A stretch of 64,000 nt of DNA from RUG369 sp050949645 (GCA_050949645.1 JBMNGC010000001.1:1116001-1180000), one strand, 5' to 3'. Positions 55,223 to 62,978 are shown, counted from the stretch's first letter. The notes: generated by a model not told the origin, from the letters alone. Made by a program: numbers and translations.

Positions 55223-56911
55223 ATGGCTCCAAGATCAATCGCTTCGGATATCGAAATTTCGCGAAACGCCAAGCTCGCGCCTATCGTCGAGATCGCTTCG
55301 AAGCTTGGAATTTCAGAAGACGAACTCGAACTGTTCGGCAAATACAAGGCAAAAGTCTCTCTCAATAGGCTTAACAAGGTTTCAGCTAAGAGCGCTTCCA
55401 AACTCATTCTCGTAACCGCAATCACACCGACGCCCGCCGGAGAAGGTAAAACAACGGTCAGCATCGGTCTCGCCGACGCGCTGACTCTCCTCGATAAGAA
55501 GACTTGCCTTTGCCTACGCGAGCCGTCCCTCGGTCCTTGCTTTGGAATGAAAGGCGGCGCGACGGGCGGCGGGTACGCCCAGGTCGGACCAATGGAGGAT
55601 ATCAACCTGCACTTTACAGGCGACTTCCATGCGATCACTGCCGCTCATAACCTCCTTGCCGCGATGGTCGACAACTCGCTGCATCAGGGAAACCCTTTGA
55701 ACCTCGATTCGCGACGCATAACCTGGGGCAGAACGCTCGACGTCAACGAACGAGCTCTCCGTGAGATCGTCGTCGGACTCGGTGGTCGCGGCAACTCCGT
55801 TCCACGAGAAAGCGGCTTCGTTATAACGGCGGCCTCAGAAGTCATGGCGATTTTCTGCCTAAGCGCCGACATTTTTGACCTTCGAGAACGCCTTGGAAAT
55901 ATTGTCGTTGGCTACAACTATCAGGCTCAGCCTGTTACCGCTCGCGATCTGAAAGCGAACGGCGCAATGGCTGTTTTGCTCAAGGACGCGATTAATCCAA
56001 ACTTGGTCCAGACGCTTGAAGGTACGCCCGCGTTTATCCACGGCGGTCCTTTCGCGAATATTGCGCACGGTTGCAACAGCGTTGTCGCGACAACGACGGC
56101 GATGAAGCTTGCCGACTACGTCATTACAGAGGCCGGATTCGGCGCGGATCTCGGCGCAGAAAAGTTTCTCGATATCAAATGCCGCGGCGCAAAGTTAAAG
56201 CCGAACGTCGCCGTCGTCGTCGCGACGGTTCGAGCGCTGAAGTCGCATGGCGGAGTCCCTAAAGCCGACTTGGAAGAACCGAATGTCGACGCAGTCGCGA
56301 ACGGTATCGTCAATCTCAAACGGCATATTGAAAACCTCAAAAAATATAATTTACCCGTCGTCGTCGCGCTTAACAAATTTGATAGCGATACGCAGGAAGA
56401 ATTCGACGTCATTTTCAACGCCTGCAAGGAACTCGGCGCGCAGTGCGCTCTCGCAACGCACTGGAAGGACGGTGGTAAAGGAGCTGTCGAGCTCGCCAAG
56501 GCTGTTCTCGACGTCTTAGACGACAACCAGGAGAGCAAATTCACACCGATCTATGCCAACGAGCTTTCCCTCAAAGATAAAATCGAGATGCTGGCAAGAG
56601 AGATTTATCGCGCTGGATCTGTCGTCTACTCCCGACAGGCTGAACGTCAGCTTGCCGAGCTGGTCGAGCAAGGATACAACAATTTGCCAGTGTGCATTTC
56701 GAAGACGCAGTACTCGTTTTCTGCTGATCCCACGCTCCTTGGCGCCCCAGACGGCTTTGAACTTCCGGTCCGTGAGCTCCGTTTAAGCGCTGGCGCAGGC
56801 TTTATCGTCCCCATGACAGGCGAAATCATCGCGGCGCCAGGGCTGCCGAAGGTTCCCGCAGCGGAGTCAATCGATATCAACGAAAACGGCGATATTGTCG
56901 GACTCTTCTGA
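55223..56911 (+). CDS. fhs: formate--tetrahydrofolate ligase
   Basis: ATP-dependent activation of formate to 10-formyl-THF in the cytoplasm, used in C1 metabolism, purine synthesis or, in acetogens, the Wood-Ljungdahl methyl branch. 562 aa, the standard length. Seen: SDIEISRNAKLAPI, the P-loop TPAGEGKTTVSIGLADAL, REPSLGPCFGMKGGATGGGY, NLHFTGDFHAIT, EAGFGADLGAEKFLDIKCR and the C-terminal LSAGAGFIVPMTGEI. AAGGAGG precedes the ATG. No folD or other C1 gene is adjacent. A terminator follows at 56952. Confidence 0.97.
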   Translation: MAPRSIASDIEISRNAKLAPIVEIASKLGISEDELELFGKYKAKVSLNRLNKVSAKSASKLILVTAITPTPAGEGKTTVSIGLADALTLLDKKTCLCLREPSLGPCFGMKGGATGGGYAQVGPMEDINLHFTGDFHAITAAHNLLAAMVDNSLHQGNPLNLDSRRITWGRTLDVNERALREIVVGLGGRGNSVPRESGFVITAASEVMAIFCLSADIFDLRERLGNIVVGYNYQAQPVTARDLKANGAMAVLLKDAINPNLVQTLEGTPAFIHGGPFANIAHGCNSVVATTTAMKLADYVITEAGFGADLGAEKFLDIKCRGAKLKPNVAVVVATVRALKSHGGVPKADLEEPNVDAVANGIVNLKRHIENLKKYNLPVVVALNKFDSDTQEEFDVIFNACKELGAQCALATHWKDGGKGAVELAKAVLDVLDDNQESKFTPIYANELSLKDKIEMLAREIYRAGSVVYSRQAERQLAELVEQGYNNLPVCISKTQYSFSADPTLLGAPDGFELPVRELRLSAGAGFIVPMTGEIIAAPGLPKVPAAESIDINENGDIVGLF

Positions 56912-56934
56912 TTGATCCATATCTGGATCAGAAG
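56905..56934 (+). repeat. overlapping alternative hairpins at the fhs stop codon
   Basis: CTTCTGAT (56905-56912) can pair with ATCAGAAG (56927-56934). Alternatively TGATCCA (56913-56919) pairs with TGGATCA (56924-56930). The two foldings exclude each other. Confidence 0.45.
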
Positions 56935-56951
56935 GAAGAATCATTGAAATC

Positions 56952-56984
56952 AGGCGCGTCGGAATCCCGGCGCGCCTTGTTTTA
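56952..56984 (+). terminator. intrinsic terminator after fhs
   Basis: AGGCGCGTCGG (56952-56962) pairs with CCGGCGCGCCT (56967-56977), 11 bp with one G-T pair and a 4-base loop, followed by TGTTTTA. Confidence 0.88.
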
Positions 56985-57172
56985 TCGACATGGTTCAAAA
57001 CGAGCGGCATTCAGTTACTTTGCCGACCTGCTCCATTAGCCGAACAGAACTTTCTGAAACAGTTTTACCCGTCTGATCAAGCTAAATCTGAAATTGTGTC
57101 AGGCAGAAATGAAGGACTGTTCGTAACGCGCTACCGCGCATGACGTCTGCGTAGTAGTCGCAGTTACTCAAA

Positions 57173-57910
57173 TTACTGTTTATCGTCGCTGACAGGTTTG
57201 CGACCGACAAAAACAAACCGCGGCATCTTTTTCCAAAATACAGGACAAAAAGGTAAGCGATCAGCGCGTTCGATCAATTTGACTTCTTCAAATTTCCGCG
57301 ACAAATAGGGCAAAATATCGTACGAAAGAAAGAGATTATCGAATGAAAACCACATTGGCCAGAACCATCGGGTCGAAAAGCTCTGACGCATTCTATTCTC
57401 ACAGGGAAATTTTCGAGCGATATAGAAGTCGACGACGCCGACCAGCCCGCCGGGCTTGAGAATTTCATATGCTTTGTCTATCGCGGCAAACCAGTCGGGA
57501 ATCATTGTCAGAGAATAGGAAAACAAAACGGCGTCAACCTGTTGTTCAGGCGGAGTCCACATTGTTGCGTCAGCGCAGTGCACTTCAACGTTGTGCCAAT
57601 TATTCTCTGCAACTCGCTGACGAGCTATTTTGAGCATAGAATCGGTCAGGTCGACAAGATAGACTTTTTTGAGATCCGCTAATCGCGACTGGTCCATCAT
57701 GGTCAAATTGGCGCCGGTTCCACACCCCATATCGACCCATATGTCTCCCTTTTGAGGGTTCATCGCGTGCATCAGGTCGTCCCGGCCAGTTAGCAGTCGT
57801 TTGCGGAAACGATCGTACACTGCGACCTGATTAGAGTAAAAGGATTCAAGACGCTCTGCGTGCGTGTTGCCCTTAACCGGCTTGAACGCCATGCAGTAGA
57901 GTACCTTCAT
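57173..57910 (-). CDS. BtaB-like SAM-dependent methyltransferase (betaine-lipid N-methyltransferase type)
   Basis: 245 aa from the ATG at 57910 (the frame is open to 57961). The N-terminal block LYCMAFKPVKGNTHAERLESFYSNQ (given here in part), followed by VYDRFRKRLLTGRDDLM, is characteristic of the BtaB domain that trimethylates diacylglycerylhomoserine to the betaine lipid DGTS. The Rossmann SAM site is WVDMGCGTGANL, with VDLTDSML and EVHCADA following. The partner BtaA is not next to it, so either btaA lies elsewhere or the protein acts on another amine lipid. No ribosome site is visible. Confidence 0.75.
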   Translation of the reverse strand: MKVLYCMAFKPVKGNTHAERLESFYSNQVAVYDRFRKRLLTGRDDLMHAMNPQKGDIWVDMGCGTGANLTMMDQSRLADLKKVYLVDLTDSMLKIARQRVAENNWHNVEVHCADATMWTPPEQQVDAVLFSYSLTMIPDWFAAIDKAYEILKPGGLVGVVDFYIARKFPCENRMRQSFSTRWFWPMWFSFDNLFLSYDILPYLSRKFEEVKLIERADRLPFCPVFWKKMPRFVFVGRKPVSDDKQ

Positions 57911-58010
57911 ATCAGAAGCAAAATTCGATAGGTATGCAGATATCATCGAAATCTTATGCAATTATAATACTGCGCTGTGTATGTGAAGGATAAAAACAAC
58001 AACTCGGGAG

Positions 58011-58367
58011 TCATTTTAAGTATCTATTAAAAAGCGTCAATATTTCGTCGACGTCGTTAGCGGCAAACTCAGACGTTTTTTTCTTGAAATTTCGAACGAG
58101 TACAAGCTCGCCGAGCATTTCTCTTCCAACGCCATTAACCGCCGACCTAACAGCTGAAATCTGGACGAGCATCGGCTCGATCTCTCGAGCAGTCTCAACC
58201 ATCCGTTTAATCGATTGCAAATGACCAATAACGCGTGAAAGTCGATTCAAAACGGTTTTCTGGACGTCAGCGGAGAGAATTTCCATCGACAAAGGATTCT
58301 TCTCCTCCTCTTTGCTCGATTCGACTTCGGCGTTAAAGTCGTGTAAATCTTTCTTTTTCGAAGACAT
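58011..58367 (-). CDS. CsoR/FrmR/RcnR-family regulator lacking the usual Cys and His ligands
   Basis: 118 aa, all-helical DUF156 family. After a hydrophilic N-terminal tail of about 30 residues comes the core NRLSRVIGHLQSIKRMVETA, then QISAVRSAVNGVGREMLGEL. The family normally has a conserved Cys before the QI-AVR motif and a His in the next helix, used to sense Cu, Ni or formaldehyde. Here these places read Ile63 and Leu88, and the protein has no Cys at all. GAGGTG before the ATG at 58367 decides the start over a GTG three codons upstream. It is divergent from the lipoprotein/AmrS genes, and a G/C-tract inverted repeat lies between them. Confidence 0.88.
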   Translation of the reverse strand: MSSKKKDLHDFNAEVESSKEEEKNPLSMEILSADVQKTVLNRLSRVIGHLQSIKRMVETAREIEPMLVQISAVRSAVNGVGREMLGELVLVRNFKKKTSEFAANDVDEILTLFNRYLK

Positions 58368-58448
58368 TGAAGTCACCTCGCAACACCCTGTTTAAATAAC
58401 CGATAATTCACATCCAGACGGACGGGTCCAACCGTAGACCTCGCAATC

Positions 58449-58485
58449 TTGACAACGTAGAAAAATCCCCCAGGAGGGTTGTCAA
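58449..58485. promoter_or_regulatory. candidate CsoR-family operator
   Basis: Perfect 8-bp arms TTGACAAC (58449-58456) and GTTGTCAA (58478-58485) surround ATCCCCCAGGAGGGTT (58465-58480), a C-tract/G-tract core like those recognised by RcnR, CsoR and FrmR. TTGACA is a -35 consensus on both strands, but no matching -10 is found for either. Confidence 0.5.
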
Positions 58486-58534
58486 TATTCTATGGCGCAA
58501 GAAAAGAAATCATAGCGCCTTTGGAAGTTCAACA

Positions 58535-58543
58535 TGTTATAAT
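58535..58543 (+). promoter_or_regulatory. extended -10 promoter upstream of the Tat lipoprotein gene
   Basis: TGTTATAAT matches TGnTATAAT perfectly. The implied start near 58550 leaves a leader of about 220 nt before the ATG at 58770. Confidence 0.6.
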
Positions 58544-58641
58544 TTGAGGAGACTTGCTCCTAACCAGGAAACGTTGTCTCGGCGAAAGAAAATCTATTGC
58601 GCGCGTCCCATAAGGAAGGAAGGTGCGATATAAAAAAGGAC

Positions 58642-58668
58642 TTTAACGTTTTTGCCAAAAATGTTAAA
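58642..58668. repeat. 12-bp-arm palindrome in the lipoprotein leader
   Basis: TTTAACGTTTTT (58642-58653) and AAAAATGTTAAA (58657-58668) pair along 12 positions with a single G-T pair and a GCC loop. AT-rich; it could be an operator or an RNA hairpin. Confidence 0.6.
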
Positions 58669-58769
58669 TATTTTTACCATGAAACGCCGACAAAGCGTGA
58701 AAGGACTTTTTACGTCAGTGGCGAGGCAACTTCAAAATTTCCGTGAGTCAAAGGTGGGGAAAACTAATT

Positions 58770-59111
58770 ATGAAGAATGATTTCGTCCAGCGGGAATGTT
58801 CGCGACGCTCTTTTTGTTTTCAGGCTTTTGGCGCGTCAGCGCTTGCTCTGCTATCCTTCACAGGTTGCTCCACGTTTAACGGCAAAAAAAAGAACAAAGA
58901 TCATGCTGGACAATTCGAAGAAGACGACGAGCCAGATCTAGACGACGGACAAAGCATCTTTGATTCTGAACGCAAAAAACAGAATGAATTGTCTGCATTT
59001 GTCGCTCAGAACGGAAGGAAGTCCAAGTCGAAGACAAGTACTGTCCGACCTGGCGACGATTTCCTGCTCAGCGACAAAGCTAAAGAAATTTACGCTAACA
59101 CTGAACGCTAA
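58770..59111 (+). CDS. small Tat-type lipoprotein, unknown function
   Basis: 113 aa from the ATG at 58770, with GGTGGGGA upstream. The N terminus carries a twin-arginine-like CSRRSFCFQAFGASALALL and a lipobox LSFTGC, suggesting Tat export and lipid anchoring. The mature part is short, very charged and without a recognised domain: an acidic patch EEDDEPDLDDG, then basic/Ser stretches and VRPGDDFLLSDKAKEIYANTER. Followed after 66 bases by the radical SAM gene, so probably co-transcribed. An in-frame GTG at 58743 is a less likely start. Confidence 0.7.
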   Translation: MKNDFVQRECSRRSFCFQAFGASALALLSFTGCSTFNGKKKNKDHAGQFEEDDEPDLDDGQSIFDSERKKQNELSAFVAQNGRKSKSKTSTVRPGDDFLLSDKAKEIYANTER

Positions 59112-59177
59112 TCCGCCGACATTCAAGAAGTCTGTAGAGGCGTCAAAAGTTTTGGTTTATCCGAGGGGGGAGTAAGA

Positions 59178-60374
59178 ATGGCTTCTTCCGACCGCGACAA
59201 AGATGGTAGTCGACCGACTCCAGACACGTTGACAGTTCGAGCAGGAAGAGTCCCTGCGCGATGGTTTCGAAAGGCAGACGTTCAAACGTCTGATTCCGAA
59301 GCGATCTCCGACGCGTGCGGTAGAGATTCTGAAGGTACGCCCTCCTCTTCTTCGTCCTCAACGCAGACGGAAACAAAGGACGTCGTCTGCGAACTTTGTC
59401 CACATCAGTGTCGAATTGCAGAAGGCAGAGTTGGACGTTGTTCTGCTCGTGTAAACATCGACGGACAGTTGATCACGCGGTTTTATGGCAGACCAGTTTC
59501 AGCCGCAATCGATCCAATCGAAAAGAAACCGCTTTACCATTTTCTACCTGGAACGCCCATCCTGTCGCTTGGAACGCAAGGCTGCAATCTATCGTGCAAA
59601 TTCTGTCAAAACTGGCAGATATCTCGTCCCATTGCCGTTCAACAAACCGTTAATAGCGTCCTCGAACCAGCGCAAGTTGTTGAGCAAGCGTTAAAGCGCG
59701 GCTGTCCGAGCGTCGCATTTACCTACAATGAACCAACGATCTGGGCTGAATATGTCGTCGACGTCTCCAGACTTTGCCGAAGTCGCGGAATTAAAACAGT
59801 AGTTGTATCCAACGGTATGATATCCGGCGAAGCGCGTAAAGAGTTTTATCGCGCCGTCGACGCCGCCAACGTCGATCTCAAAGGTTTCACGCATGAGTTC
59901 TATCAAGACCTCTCGGGCGGCAACCTGGAAGACGTAAAATCTACTTTGAAATATATCGCTCGTGAAACTGACGTATGGTTGGAAATAACCAATCTTCTGA
60001 TTCCAGGTCGCAATGATTCAACAGAAAAGCTTCGCGAAATGTGCGACTGGATCGTGAACGAGCTCGGCCCAACAATTCCTCTTCACTTTTCCGCATTTTT
60101 CCCTGCATGGCGTTTAACGAACGTTGCAGCGACGTCTCTGGAAACACTGTTAACTGCTACAGAAATTGCACGCAGCGCTGGAATCCAATACGTCTATCGT
60201 GGAAACGTTAGAGACGACGCCGGTCAAACGACTTTTTGCCCCAACTGTAAAGCAACTTTGATTAAACGTTCAGGCTACAGGAACGAGGTCGCTTCGACGC
60301 TCGACGTCGAATCACTTCCGGCGCGATGCACTAAGTGCGGCGAAACAATCGCTGGGATTTTTAAGCGCGATTAG
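59178..60374 (+). CDS. amrS: AmmeMemoRadiSam-system radical SAM enzyme (AmrS-type)
   Basis: 398 aa. Residues 1-70 are a hydrophilic Ser/Thr-rich extension. Then CELCPHQCRIAEGRVGRC (C71, C74, C78, C88), PIEKKPLYHFLPG, and the radical SAM cluster motif C136-x3-C140-x2-C143 in GTQGCNLSCKFCQNWQIS. The pattern CxLCPHxC plus IEKKPLYHFLPG is typical of AmrS, usually coded with Memo and AMMECR1 proteins. Neither partner is in the window. A C-terminal zinc ribbon (CPNCKATL with CTKCGETI) is present. The biochemical role of the family is unresolved. GGGGGGAG precedes the ATG. Followed by a 9-bp hairpin. Confidence 0.9.
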   Translation: MASSDRDKDGSRPTPDTLTVRAGRVPARWFRKADVQTSDSEAISDACGRDSEGTPSSSSSSTQTETKDVVCELCPHQCRIAEGRVGRCSARVNIDGQLITRFYGRPVSAAIDPIEKKPLYHFLPGTPILSLGTQGCNLSCKFCQNWQISRPIAVQQTVNSVLEPAQVVEQALKRGCPSVAFTYNEPTIWAEYVVDVSRLCRSRGIKTVVVSNGMISGEARKEFYRAVDAANVDLKGFTHEFYQDLSGGNLEDVKSTLKYIARETDVWLEITNLLIPGRNDSTEKLREMCDWIVNELGPTIPLHFSAFFPAWRLTNVAATSLETLLTATEIARSAGIQYVYRGNVRDDAGQTTFCPNCKATLIKRSGYRNEVASTLDVESLPARCTKCGETIAGIFKRD

Positions 60375-60385
60375 CTCTGAATCTA

Positions 60386-60422
60386 AAATCTTCCGGACAG
60401 GTAAGATGGAAGATTTGACCTT
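60386..60422 (+). terminator. hairpin after the radical SAM gene
   Basis: AAATCTTCC (60386-60394) pairs perfectly with GGAAGATTT (60408-60416); the following TGACCTTGTTT is only partly T-rich, so it may be an attenuator or a modest terminator. Confidence 0.6.
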
Positions 60423-60449
60423 GTTTCGGGAAGAAAAAAACGATACAAT
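60421..60449 (+). promoter_or_regulatory. putative promoter of the tetraheme cytochrome gene
   Basis: TTGTTT (60421-60426), a 17-bp spacer and TACAAT (60444-60449). It lies just behind the hairpin at 60386-60416; the leader would be about 52 nt. Confidence 0.5.
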
Positions 60450-60507
60450 TCCTACGCCAAAGAATTTAATGGGTGGATTACCCCTTTAGATCAAATAATC
60501 AGGTTCA

Positions 60508-62316
60508 ATGATGACCCAACATAAAATCCGAGCGTTCGGCGCGACTGCCATTATCATTTCGCTCTTGTGTCTCTCAGCGGCGCTCGAATCTCCTGTTTAC
60601 TCTCAAACCAGTCAAAACACGCCGCGATTTCAAGCGCCTAGGTTCCTAGATGAGCCTAATGCCGAGCTTCAAGACGAATCGCGCATGGCTCCCTTCCAAT
60701 CTGTCGTAGAAGAATCGGAAGAGCCAGTCGAAATTCAAAATCTCGATTCAAGTTCAATCGACGCTGAGCCTCTGATCGAAGACGAAGATCAGCTGGATGT
60801 GATTGAAACGCCGACTACGGACGTCTTGGACGATACGGCGCCCGCTAGCGTCGAGGTTAACAGAGCGCCCTTTGGGAATGTAATTGAACGCGAGCCGTAC
60901 GACGTCTATAAAGAAAACGGACGCTATTTTGTCGGTTGGGATAAGCCCGACCTCGCGCTCGTTTTCACAGGGATGACCAACGGTTACATTGAACCGTGCG
61001 GTTGCGCTGGCATGGATCGAATGAAGGGCGGCTTGAGTCGTCGCAAGGCCTTCTTAAACGATCTCAAAGAAGAAATGGGCTGGGACGTCGTTTCAATCGA
61101 CACGGGCCAGATCACATCCGGATTCGGCGTACAGACAGAACTGAAGTTTGATATGGCAATGAACGCCTACCATCTCATGCAGTATGACGCCATTGGGATC
61201 GGTAAAGGCGAGTTGCGTTTCCCTGCATACTTCCTGCTAACTTACACAACGCCGACTTCTTCAACCTCTCCAAGCCTTTTTACGTCCGCCAATATTGGCG
61301 TCTATGGCTTCCATCCGACCTACACGTTGCCCTATAAGATCATTGAACGTGGTGGCCAAAAAACCTGTATTGTTTCGGTCGTTTGCAGTGACCAGTCGCT
61401 TGATCAGCGCGACGAAAACTTCTTCTTCGTAGAGCCTGAGCAAAAACTCAGTGAACTAGAGTCAGAGCTTAAGGGCGAAAAATGCGATTCTTACGTTCTG
61501 ATCGTCCACGGAACGGAGGCAGAAACGACTGCGCTTGCCGAGCAATTCCCCTTCTTTAATTATATTCTTACTTCTGACACGCCCAGCGAGCCGCCGGCAG
61601 AGCTTCGTCAACTTAATGACAATCAAAGTATGATTGAAGTCGGTGAAAAAGGAAAATACGCTATCGTTCTCGGACTTTATGACGACGGTTCCGTTCGCTA
61701 CCAGCGTGTTGCGCTTGACTCCCGTTACGCTTCTTCGCCGGAAATCACCCTGCTGATGAAGGATTATCAGTCCATACTGAAATCCCTCATTACGTCAAAA
61801 GGTTTCAAAGGCGGTCTGGGTATTAATCCCGCAAGATCTCCCAATGCAGAAGAGCTCGGTAAGTTCGTTGGGGACATGAAATGCCGTTCTTGCCACGAGG
61901 ACGCTTGGAGAATTTGTGCGACGTCTGGACACGCCACAGCGTGGAAATCCATCAAAGAAACCGCTAATCCCCCGCGTGATTTCGACCCCGAGTGCATTGG
62001 TTGCCACGTCATCGGTTGGAACGGATTGCAATGCGTTCCTTACGTCGACGGATTTGAATCGGAAGAAAAAACGCCTCACCTTCTCAACGTAGGATGCGAA
62101 AGTTGCCATGGTCCGGGCGAACTCCACGTTGACGCGGAATTGGACAGCGACGAAGAGCTACAGGAGCGAATTCGCGCTCTCATGCGTCTTGGCGACAACG
62201 TCAAGAACGTCTGCTATTCTTGTCATGACGGCGACAACAGTCCGGAATTTGACTTCGACGAGTACTATCCGTTGATCGACCATTCCGAACCGGATGACGA
62301 CGACGATGACGAATAA
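60508..62316 (+). CDS. secreted tetraheme c-type cytochrome with nucleotidase-like central region
   Basis: 602 aa. Signal peptide (AIIISLLCLSAALESPVYS), then about 110 acidic, Pro-rich residues. A central region (about 150-440) starts with LVFTGMTNGYIEPCGCAGMD and GGLSRRKAFLNDL, the pattern of multiheme proteins related to 5'-nucleotidase/SoxB-like folds; its metal ligands look incomplete. The C-terminal cytochrome c554-like part has four CxxCH sites with first Cys at 459, 496, 530 and 569, plus distal His candidates in SGHATAW. The tail ends in DDDDDDE. Two adjacent ATG codons make the start 60508 or 60511. A periplasmic electron-transfer role is likely; partners unknown. Confidence 0.85.
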   Translation: MMTQHKIRAFGATAIIISLLCLSAALESPVYSQTSQNTPRFQAPRFLDEPNAELQDESRMAPFQSVVEESEEPVEIQNLDSSSIDAEPLIEDEDQLDVIETPTTDVLDDTAPASVEVNRAPFGNVIEREPYDVYKENGRYFVGWDKPDLALVFTGMTNGYIEPCGCAGMDRMKGGLSRRKAFLNDLKEEMGWDVVSIDTGQITSGFGVQTELKFDMAMNAYHLMQYDAIGIGKGELRFPAYFLLTYTTPTSSTSPSLFTSANIGVYGFHPTYTLPYKIIERGGQKTCIVSVVCSDQSLDQRDENFFFVEPEQKLSELESELKGEKCDSYVLIVHGTEAETTALAEQFPFFNYILTSDTPSEPPAELRQLNDNQSMIEVGEKGKYAIVLGLYDDGSVRYQRVALDSRYASSPEITLLMKDYQSILKSLITSKGFKGGLGINPARSPNAEELGKFVGDMKCRSCHEDAWRICATSGHATAWKSIKETANPPRDFDPECIGCHVIGWNGLQCVPYVDGFESEEKTPHLLNVGCESCHGPGELHVDAELDSDEELQERIRALMRLGDNVKNVCYSCHDGDNSPEFDFDEYYPLIDHSEPDDDDDDE

Positions 62317-62391
62317 AAGATTGCGAGTTCCTCAAGTTCAATCGTTCGACGAATGAACGACGCACGAACTCTAAAAGCTAACGAGCCGTTT

Positions 62392-62465
62392 TTGACAGGC
62401 GTCAACAGACTTGAAAGATCCGTGAGGAATCGTGAGTCTTTCAATCGTGCGAAAACGTTGACGCC
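62392..62465 (+). ncRNA. candidate structured RNA element (nested inverted repeats)
   Basis: The outer arms GGCGTCAAC (62398-62406) and GTTGACGCC (62457-62465) and the inner arms TTGAAAGA (62411-62418) and TCTTTCAA (62437-62444) are all perfect. The left outer arm can alternatively pair with TTGAC (62392-62396) just before it, giving a possible switch. Confidence 0.4.
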
Positions 62466-62962
62466 ACCAATGAGAAGACGGCTTGTCAGCGAATCGTGGT
62501 CCAAAACTGAGAACTGCTCGGTTGCAGACTGCTAGCTCTCAAAACACTAACGCGATACTCCTGCGAACTGCGCTATTTGTCAGATTTTTAAGTGCGAGGA
62601 GAAAACAATATCTTAAAAGCTATCTCGTGTCGCGCCGTTGCGTCTTGTAGGACAGATTTACGTTTGGCGAACCAAATTGATCATCTATGAAGACATGTTC
62701 AGCCTTCCCTAATGCTGTCGTCTATCTTGATATTAAAGCTCCCGCACAGTGGCGCCTTGTGAGCAAACGATCTTTTGGAAGTTGCAAAATGGATATCAGA
62801 TCAAAGAAATCCCGAGTGGTAATCCTTTCTCACATTCGGAGGGACGAGTCATTTAAGGTGAATCTTATTCCTTGCCAACGCTCGTCAATGTTGTCCAGGG
62901 CCAGGATAGAGCTCTCAAAAGCTTTTCTATTTTAACATTTTAACGTACAATCCATTTTTCTT

Positions 62963-62978
62963 TGGCAAAGCCCTTGCA
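62963..62978 (+). promoter_or_regulatory. sigma-54 (RpoN) -24/-12 promoter
   Basis: TGGCA (62963-62967), six bases, then TTGCA (62974-62978). The invariant GG and GC are exactly 10 bases apart. The implied start is near 62989, about 83 nt before the ATG of the PAS/GAF gene. Confidence 0.75.

Larger units (their letters stand above)
58368..58769. other. 402-base divergent region with operator-like site, extended -10 promoter and palindrome
   Basis: Holds the inverted repeat at 58449-58485, the extended -10 at 58535-58543, a long leader with a GGAG/CTCC hairpin, and the 27-base palindrome at 58642-58668. A 33-codon basic ORF (58679-58780) overlaps the lipoprotein start by 11 bases but has no ribosome site. 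Confidence 0.6.

Noticed and set aside
62741..62764. CACA/TGTG imperfect dyad as an enhancer site for sigma-54 activation
   Set aside because: The symmetry is broken at several positions and it occurs only once.
62687..62935. 82-codon ORF in the gap before the PAS/GAF gene
   Set aside because: No ribosome site, no signal or domain pattern, and it overlaps sequence just upstream of the sigma-54 promoter.
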